Shown piece by piece: positions 41,104 through 45,879 of a stretch of DNA of 45,879 bases. The notes beneath the pieces are model-generated. The model ran no database searches and was not told the origin of the DNA. It was given only the letters and a program-made list of their open reading frames with translations. This DNA comes from a virus. How positions within the stretch are numbered: position 1 is the first letter of the stretch; each line of letters opens with the position of its first letter. The stretch covers positions 1 through 45,879 of the IMG/VR virus record IMGVR_UViG_3300025120_000112, one strand, 5' to 3'. Made by a program: the position numbers and the translations under genes.

Positions 41104-43558
41104 TCCAAATGTAATCCCGTTTGCTGAAGGCGCACCCGCAGATGACCTGATGGTCGAGACCCTCCCAGACGGTGACGTGCTAATCGGTGACCCAGAGCTT
41201 GACGTAATCGAAGAAAGCGACAATGGCTTTGATGCAAATCTCGCAGAAGAGATCGACGCACGGGAGCTATCGGCAAAAGGCGCAGAGCTTGTATCGTATT
41301 ACGAAAACGATGAAGCGGCCAGAGACGAGTGGAAAACACGCTACAAGGCTGGCCTAAAAACCTTAGACCCAGACGGGGGGCTAGACGAGGGCGAAGACGA
41401 GAGGGCCACCCGTGGCCTGTCCATAGTGGTTCACCCCCTGATCGCAGAAGCGGCAACGCAATTCAATGCCAAGGCCATCGCAGAGCTTTACCCGTCAGGT
41501 GGCCCAATCAAGACGGTCATCATTGGTCAGCCAGACGAGGAAATCGAAGAGCAGGGCCGCAGGGTCAGAGAATTTATGAATTATCAGATCACAGAGGAAA
41601 TGCCCGAATACTTTCCCGATCTGGATCAAATGCTGTTTCACCTACCGCTGGTCGGCCAGACGTTCAAAAAGGTTTGGTGGGACGTAAACCTCGACAGGCA
41701 ATGCAGCCAGTTCGTCAAGGCAGAAGACTTTTGCGTGGCTCCAGAAAGCAAAGACCTCTACACATCCCCACGCTATACTCACCTCATCCGAATGCCAAAG
41801 AACGAATACAATCGCTACGTTCAAAACGGCTACTATCTCCAAACCAGCGATGCAGGCAGCGATGATGTCGATCCAGCCGACAGCGTTATTGGCGAGATTG
41901 AAGGCGTTGATGAATACGACGATAGCAATGATGACATAATCACACTGCTGGAAATGCACGTCTATGATTTGTTCGACGGCATTGATGGCGAAGAAATGGA
42001 TGAAGAGGATGAGGACGATAACGCTATCGCCCTGCCCTACGTCATTACCATTGATTACGACAATCAAAAGATCGTGTCGGTCAGGCGCAATTGGCGCGAA
42101 GACGATGAGCTAAAGAAACGCCGTGATTGGTTTGTGTCGTACAAGTTCTTGCCGGGTTTGGGATTTTACGGGTTTGGCCTCTATCACATGATTGGTGGTC
42201 TGGGCAAAGCGGCGACAGGATCGCTTCGCGCCCTGCTCGACAGTGCCGCATTCAGCAATATGCAGGGTGGGTTCAAGCTGCGTGGCCGTGTTACTGGCGG
42301 CGATGTGCAAGTTAACCCCGGTGAATTTGTCGATCTCGACAGCACCGTCGATGACGTTAACAAAGCCATAATGCCACTGCCGTTTAAGGAGCCGTCAGGG
42401 TCGCTGTTTAATTTGCTGGGCTTTATGGTCGATGCAGGCCAACGCTTTGCATCCACAGCCGATCTTAATGTCGGTGACGTAAATCCAAACGCCCCAGTGG
42501 GATCGACGGTTGCCTTAATTGAGCAGGGATCGAAGGCGTTCAGCGCAATTCACAAGCGCCTGCACTACTCGCAGGGCCAAGAATTTAAACTCTTATCAAA
42601 TCTAAACGCAGAAAATCTGCCAGAAGAGTTTACCTTCTCACGCGCTGGAGCCGCCGAAACGATTTATGCCGCCGACTTTGATGACCGCATTGACATCGTG
42701 CCTGTGTCCGACCCCAACATCTTTAGCACCGCCCAGCGTATCGCGCAGGCACAGGCCGTGCTGCAAATGGCGCAGGCCGCACCGCAACTGCATGATATGT
42801 ACGAGGCGTACAAGCGGATGTACGAGGCGATCCGCATTCAGAACATCGATGAAATACTGAAAAAACCAGAAGAAGCGGTACAGATGGACTGCATCGATGA
42901 AAATATGAGCGTGATGTATGGCAAGCCAATCCGCGCCTTCATTGAGCAAGACCACGAAGCCCACATTGCGGTGCATATGCAGTTTCTGCAAGACCCATCT
43001 TTGGCTGGCAACCCCGGCGCTAAGACCATGCAGCCGATCTTAATTGCACACATTGCAGAGCATATCGCGCTGCTGTATCGCTTGAGAATGCAGGCCAGTG
43101 TGGCAATGCCACTGCCGCCATTGCCCGACTTTAAAGACCCCAACTTTAAGTTTGAGGACGTTGATCCAGAGCAAGATCGCCTAATTAGCCAACGGGCCGC
43201 AGAAGTGGTCAGGGCCGCACCTCAGATGAAACAGATCGAAGCCATCAGGGGCGTTGGTCAGCAGGGTCAAGGTCAGGGCAATCCATTGGAATACGCGCAG
43301 CAATTGGCAAAGTTGGAGACCGAAGCCCTTACGGCCAGAACACAGGCGCAAATTGCTGCCGATCAGGCCAAGGCTCAGTCCAACATTCAGATCAAGCAGG
43401 CAGAGGCCAAGCAAGATATGCAGATCGAAATGGCAAAGGCGCAGGCCGACTTGCAGGCGAAGGTCACAAAGCTGGAGGCCGAATTGCAGCTTGAGCGGGA
43501 GAAGAACGCAGCAAAACTAGAAATGGAGGCAATGAAGAATGTACCCCCCACGATATAA
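41096..43558 (+). CDS. Portal protein
   Basis: 820 residues, long as in P22-like portals. Wing/stem region with VVHPLIAEAATQFNAKAI and FVSYKFLPGLGFYGFGLYH (about 340-360), then LLGFMVDAGQRFAST and a helical C-terminal barrel rich in Gln, Ala and Glu (about 690-815). An acidic insert (about 255-315) is unusual. Forms the ring at one vertex. Overlaps the next gene by 20 bases. Confidence 0.85.
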   Translation: MADPNVIPFAEGAPADDLMVETLPDGDVLIGDPELDVIEESDNGFDANLAEEIDARELSAKGAELVSYYENDEAARDEWKTRYKAGLKTLDPDGGLDEGEDERATRGLSIVVHPLIAEAATQFNAKAIAELYPSGGPIKTVIIGQPDEEIEEQGRRVREFMNYQITEEMPEYFPDLDQMLFHLPLVGQTFKKVWWDVNLDRQCSQFVKAEDFCVAPESKDLYTSPRYTHLIRMPKNEYNRYVQNGYYLQTSDAGSDDVDPADSVIGEIEGVDEYDDSNDDIITLLEMHVYDLFDGIDGEEMDEEDEDDNAIALPYVITIDYDNQKIVSVRRNWREDDELKKRRDWFVSYKFLPGLGFYGFGLYHMIGGLGKAATGSLRALLDSAAFSNMQGGFKLRGRVTGGDVQVNPGEFVDLDSTVDDVNKAIMPLPFKEPSGSLFNLLGFMVDAGQRFASTADLNVGDVNPNAPVGSTVALIEQGSKAFSAIHKRLHYSQGQEFKLLSNLNAENLPEEFTFSRAGAAETIYAADFDDRIDIVPVSDPNIFSTAQRIAQAQAVLQMAQAAPQLHDMYEAYKRMYEAIRIQNIDEILKKPEEAVQMDCIDENMSVMYGKPIRAFIEQDHEAHIAVHMQFLQDPSLAGNPGAKTMQPILIAHIAEHIALLYRLRMQASVAMPLPPLPDFKDPNFKFEDVDPEQDRLISQRAAEVVRAAPQMKQIEAIRGVGQQGQGQGNPLEYAQQLAKLETEALTARTQAQIAADQAKAQSNIQIKQAEAKQDMQIEMAKAQADLQAKVTKLEAELQLEREKNAAKLEMEAMKNVPPTI

Positions 43559-43817
43559 TTTGCCCCCCATTAATCCTGCCGCCTTCGGCGGTTTGCCGAA
43601 AGAGCAAGCGCAGGGTGCGCGGCCCCCGCCCTCCTCCCAAGGTGGGGGTCAGCAGCCCATAGACATGAATAAATATTTAATGAATAAAGTAGCTGAGATT
43701 CGACAGCGCATGGGCGCTGGTGATATGGGTGCCTTGACGGCGATATCGGACGCCGCACAGGTTCCAGTACAGCAGCCCCCCATGCAGGGGCCACCTCAAA
43801 GGCAGGGAATGGCGTGA
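43539..43817 (+). CDS. Small Pro/Gln-rich protein
   Basis: 92 residues, Pro, Gly and Gln rich and likely disordered, with a short helix (MNKYLMNKVAEIRQRMG). Starts within the portal end. May be a minor head component. Confidence 0.5.
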   Translation: MYPPRYNLPPINPAAFGGLPKEQAQGARPPPSSQGGGQQPIDMNKYLMNKVAEIRQRMGAGDMGALTAISDAAQVPVQQPPMQGPPQRQGMA

Positions 43818-44383
43818 TGGATGAAAAACAGGGCGCGTTTGCAGATTTAGATTTTAAAGATAAATTTGATGATTTTGATTTGCCTGTTTCTGGCAACATT
43901 AATATTGACGGCACCTCAAATGAACCACGTTCTGAATTGGATTTATACAGAACATTTGATGGCAGGATGGGCAGCATTAAACCCTCAATCGGCTACACTA
44001 TTGAAGAAACAAAATCCAGAGATGGCATGGCTGACGTTAGAAACAAGGCCAGAACTGTGCGTCTTGGTCTGGATGGATCGACCACATTGGGGCCAGTAGA
44101 TTTAAGCGGAAACGTCATGGGCAGCAGAACCATGCAGGACAAAACCTATACGTTTCCCTTTGCCACTTTCACGCAGGGAAGCTCCAGCACATTTTCAAAG
44201 CTAGGCGCAGCGGCCAAGATGGGCGCGTTTGATTTTGAAATCAACAGGCAAAAATCAAGCGGCATGGAGCCAGTATATTCTGGATCGATTGGCATGAATT
44301 TTGGCAATGGTGGTCGCATTAGCTACTCTGACAGTAGCACTGGCGAACCAAGAATTGACGCCAGATATCGAATGGAGTTTTAG
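43814..44383 (+). CDS. Beta-strand-rich protein, barrel-like
   Basis: 189 residues, many alternating-strand segments (LDLYRTFDGRMGS, VRLGLDGSTTLGPVDLSGNV, GSIGMNFGNGGRISYSDS) and a C-terminal Phe after IDARYRMEF, like an outer-membrane barrel end. No signal peptide. Probably a virion protein. Confidence 0.55.
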   Translation: MMDEKQGAFADLDFKDKFDDFDLPVSGNINIDGTSNEPRSELDLYRTFDGRMGSIKPSIGYTIEETKSRDGMADVRNKARTVRLGLDGSTTLGPVDLSGNVMGSRTMQDKTYTFPFATFTQGSSSTFSKLGAAAKMGAFDFEINRQKSSGMEPVYSGSIGMNFGNGGRISYSDSSTGEPRIDARYRMEF

Positions 44384-44385
44384 AG

Positions 44386-45180
44386 ATGTGCGGTGGATAT
44401 GGTGATACAAACAATGATGGCAAAAGCGATGGCATAGGCGCATTTTTGCGAGACATTCAAGACGGCGGTGGGCCGGGTCGATCTGGCGCACGATTTAGTA
44501 GCAGAGACACAGGTGGGCTAGACCTTAACCAAGACAATTACATCTCTGAGCAAGAATATCAGAGGGGACAAAGTAATGCTGAATCTAATGCAGATCGCAA
44601 TATTACTGGACCCATTGGCGATGCGTACAATAACTCTAGGGGCGTTATCAGCAACTTCTCAAATGCCTTTGGCGCACTGCCACGGGGATCGATACGACAA
44701 GAGGCTGCATTAGGGCCAGAATATGGATCACCAATAGAGACAAAAAATATGGCTAGGTTCTTGCAAGGATTTGCTGGCGATGCCAGAGACATGGCTATGG
44801 CTCCAGTTCGTGCGTACAGAGGCGAGGGCGCACTGCCCGATCCTGTTGGCACACCAGAACAACAGGCAAGAAGTTTTGACAGCATCTTTAACACAGGTTC
44901 TTCTGATTTTAGTAATTTACCAGAGGATCGACGAAACGCTATCATACGAGGTACACGGTCTTTAAATCCACGTCTGGGTCAGCCCGTGTCTGTTGGGTCA
45001 TCAATTGGGCCAGTGACGCGATATATGGATGAAAGCCCAAAAGCTAGAGGAACACAAACAGAAACAGCGGAACCTAATTATGTTTTTGAACCCGTCACTG
45101 GAGATTTTCTAGTTATTGGCCCTAGTGGAGAAGTGCTGTCCAGAATCCCAGCGTCAGCTTTAAATATGCAAAATCAATAG
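44386..45180 (+). CDS. EF-hand-containing virion-type protein
   Basis: 264 residues. DLNQDNYISEQE (46-57) fits the EF-hand loop at positions 1, 3, 5, 8 and 12. DTNNDGKSD (7-15) is a second, shorter Ca-type loop. The rest is Gly/Ser/Arg rich with no domain. Sits among small genes after the portal; calcium may support virion stability. Confidence 0.6.
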   Translation: MCGGYGDTNNDGKSDGIGAFLRDIQDGGGPGRSGARFSSRDTGGLDLNQDNYISEQEYQRGQSNAESNADRNITGPIGDAYNNSRGVISNFSNAFGALPRGSIRQEAALGPEYGSPIETKNMARFLQGFAGDARDMAMAPVRAYRGEGALPDPVGTPEQQARSFDSIFNTGSSDFSNLPEDRRNAIIRGTRSLNPRLGQPVSVGSSIGPVTRYMDESPKARGTQTETAEPNYVFEPVTGDFLVIGPSGEVLSRIPASALNMQNQ

Positions 45181-45189
45181 GAGACCGAC

Positions 45190-45666
45190 ATGAACCCCGA
45201 CCTTGAACTAATTCAACAGTACGCACAGGCCATACAAGCCACTGGATTGCTGGAAGAAGACACCGTAAATGGCATTACTGCAATGGTTGATCAGGCGAGG
45301 GAACAGTTTAGAGTTGCTGATGAGCAGGGCATTCCGCCAGAAACCCTACAGCTTTTGCCTGACGATCAACGCGCAGCAATGCAGGAAGTTCTGATGCAAG
45401 TGCAACGGTCTTATAGCGCACGGTCTGAAGGCGAAATGATGAATGAGCGGTCATACCAAGTTGATGATGGAATGATGAGTATGCCACCACGTCAAATGGC
45501 TGAAATGCAGCGCAAGGGCGAAATATCTCCCGACACTATTTATGAGAATATCGATGGATTGGACATTGCGCGGAGACCTACTGCACCAGCAACATCGCTA
45601 CGCCCAAAACCACGCCCAGCAAATCTAGGCACAATGGGACAGACGCGCCCACAACTACGACCATAA
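45190..45666 (+). CDS. Small helical late protein
   Basis: 158 residues, helical Glu/Gln-rich first half (LELIQQYAQAIQATGLLEED), Met/Pro/Arg-rich and likely disordered second half. A head-assembly or internal role is likely by position. Confidence 0.55.
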   Translation: MNPDLELIQQYAQAIQATGLLEEDTVNGITAMVDQAREQFRVADEQGIPPETLQLLPDDQRAAMQEVLMQVQRSYSARSEGEMMNERSYQVDDGMMSMPPRQMAEMQRKGEISPDTIYENIDGLDIARRPTAPATSLRPKPRPANLGTMGQTRPQLRP

Positions 45667-45677
45667 AGGAGGCCGAC

Positions 45678-45879
45678 ATGGCACAGGTAGAAGTCGAAAA
45701 CATGGAAGACAATGCAACCCTATTCTTGCAGAAAATGGGCTTCCCACACAATGCAGACGGCCTTGATCTGTCCGACGATCAATTGGTTAACTTCCTGCTG
45801 CTGTGCCATCAGGCGATGGTTGGAATTGATGGCGAAGATTACGAAGACGATTACGAAGACGTTGACGAAGAAATGATGG
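45678..45879 (+). CDS. Partial acidic protein at right edge
   Basis: 67 codons seen, no stop in the window. GGAGG precedes the ATG. One helix (LSDDQLVNFLLLCHQAM) and a DYEDDYEDVDEE acidic tail. If joined to base 1 it reads one more codon and stops at TAA, giving 68 residues. Confidence 0.7.
   Translation, partial: MAQVEVENMEDNATLFLQKMGFPHNADGLDLSDDQLVNFLLLCHQAMVGIDGEDYEDDYEDVDEEMM

Overview
The window reads as a complete or nearly complete genome of a short-tailed (podovirus-like) dsDNA phage. It has a two-subunit terminase, an 820-residue portal, a scaffold, an HK97-fold capsid protein, P22-like tail adaptor and nozzle proteins, ejection-type proteins, a lysis cassette, a recombination/replication set and many tiny accessory genes. 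There is no bacterial core gene, rRNA, recognisable tRNA, integrase, DNA polymerase or RNA polymerase. The ends appear to close into a circle: the unfinished gene at the right edge, read on into base 1, gains one codon and stops at a TAA that overlaps the ATG of the first gene (TAATG), a junction style used throughout this window. Several families here (the cupredoxin-like tail insert, the small virion proteins, GroES in the capsid block) are, from memory, typical of marine phages. The host is probably a marine Gram-negative bacterium, perhaps an alphaproteobacterium; that is inference.

Layout. Rightward late genes start at 39222 and run through the right edge, wrapping to about 22761: terminase small and large, portal, small virion proteins (43.5 kb to 1.4 kb across the join), GroES-like co-chaperonin, scaffold, capsid accessory protein and major capsid protein (1.4-4.7 kb), a terminator, three small non-structural genes (4.9-5.9 kb), then virion and tail proteins (6.0-12.2 kb), lysis genes (12.2-13.5 kb), tail nozzle and ejection-type proteins (13.5-22.8 kb). 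The leftward block (33196 down to 22763) holds recombination and replication genes first (RecA-like Sak4 ATPase, DUF669-type SSB candidate, Cas4-like nuclease, DEAD/DEAH helicase, VRR-NUC), then small accessory genes including a putative cysteine peptidase and three CxxC proteins. It collides with the late block one base apart at 22762. A second rightward block (33302-38969) starts with a Cro-like HTH and a primase-polymerase/helicase, passes a likely replication origin (35.95-36.25 kb), and continues with tiny genes, among them a sigma-region-4/alpha-CTD-like regulator.

Regulatory DNA is rich. Four candidate promoters share TTGTAT or TTGATA, a 16-bp spacer and TATATG-like -10s; the three leftward ones overlap inverted repeats. 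GC-rich hairpins with closely similar sequences sit in many gaps between small genes. A 0.25-kb gap before the terminase holds a promoter with an inverted repeat, a possible short RNA and two mutually exclusive terminator hairpins.

How it works together (inference): early control by the Cro-like protein and the sigma/alpha-CTD-like protein acting on host RNA polymerase; replication by primase-polymerase plus the host polymerase, with recombination by Sak4, SSB and nucleases; capsid folding helped by the phage GroES; DNA packaging and headful-type maturation; release by holin-like proteins and an M15 peptidase.
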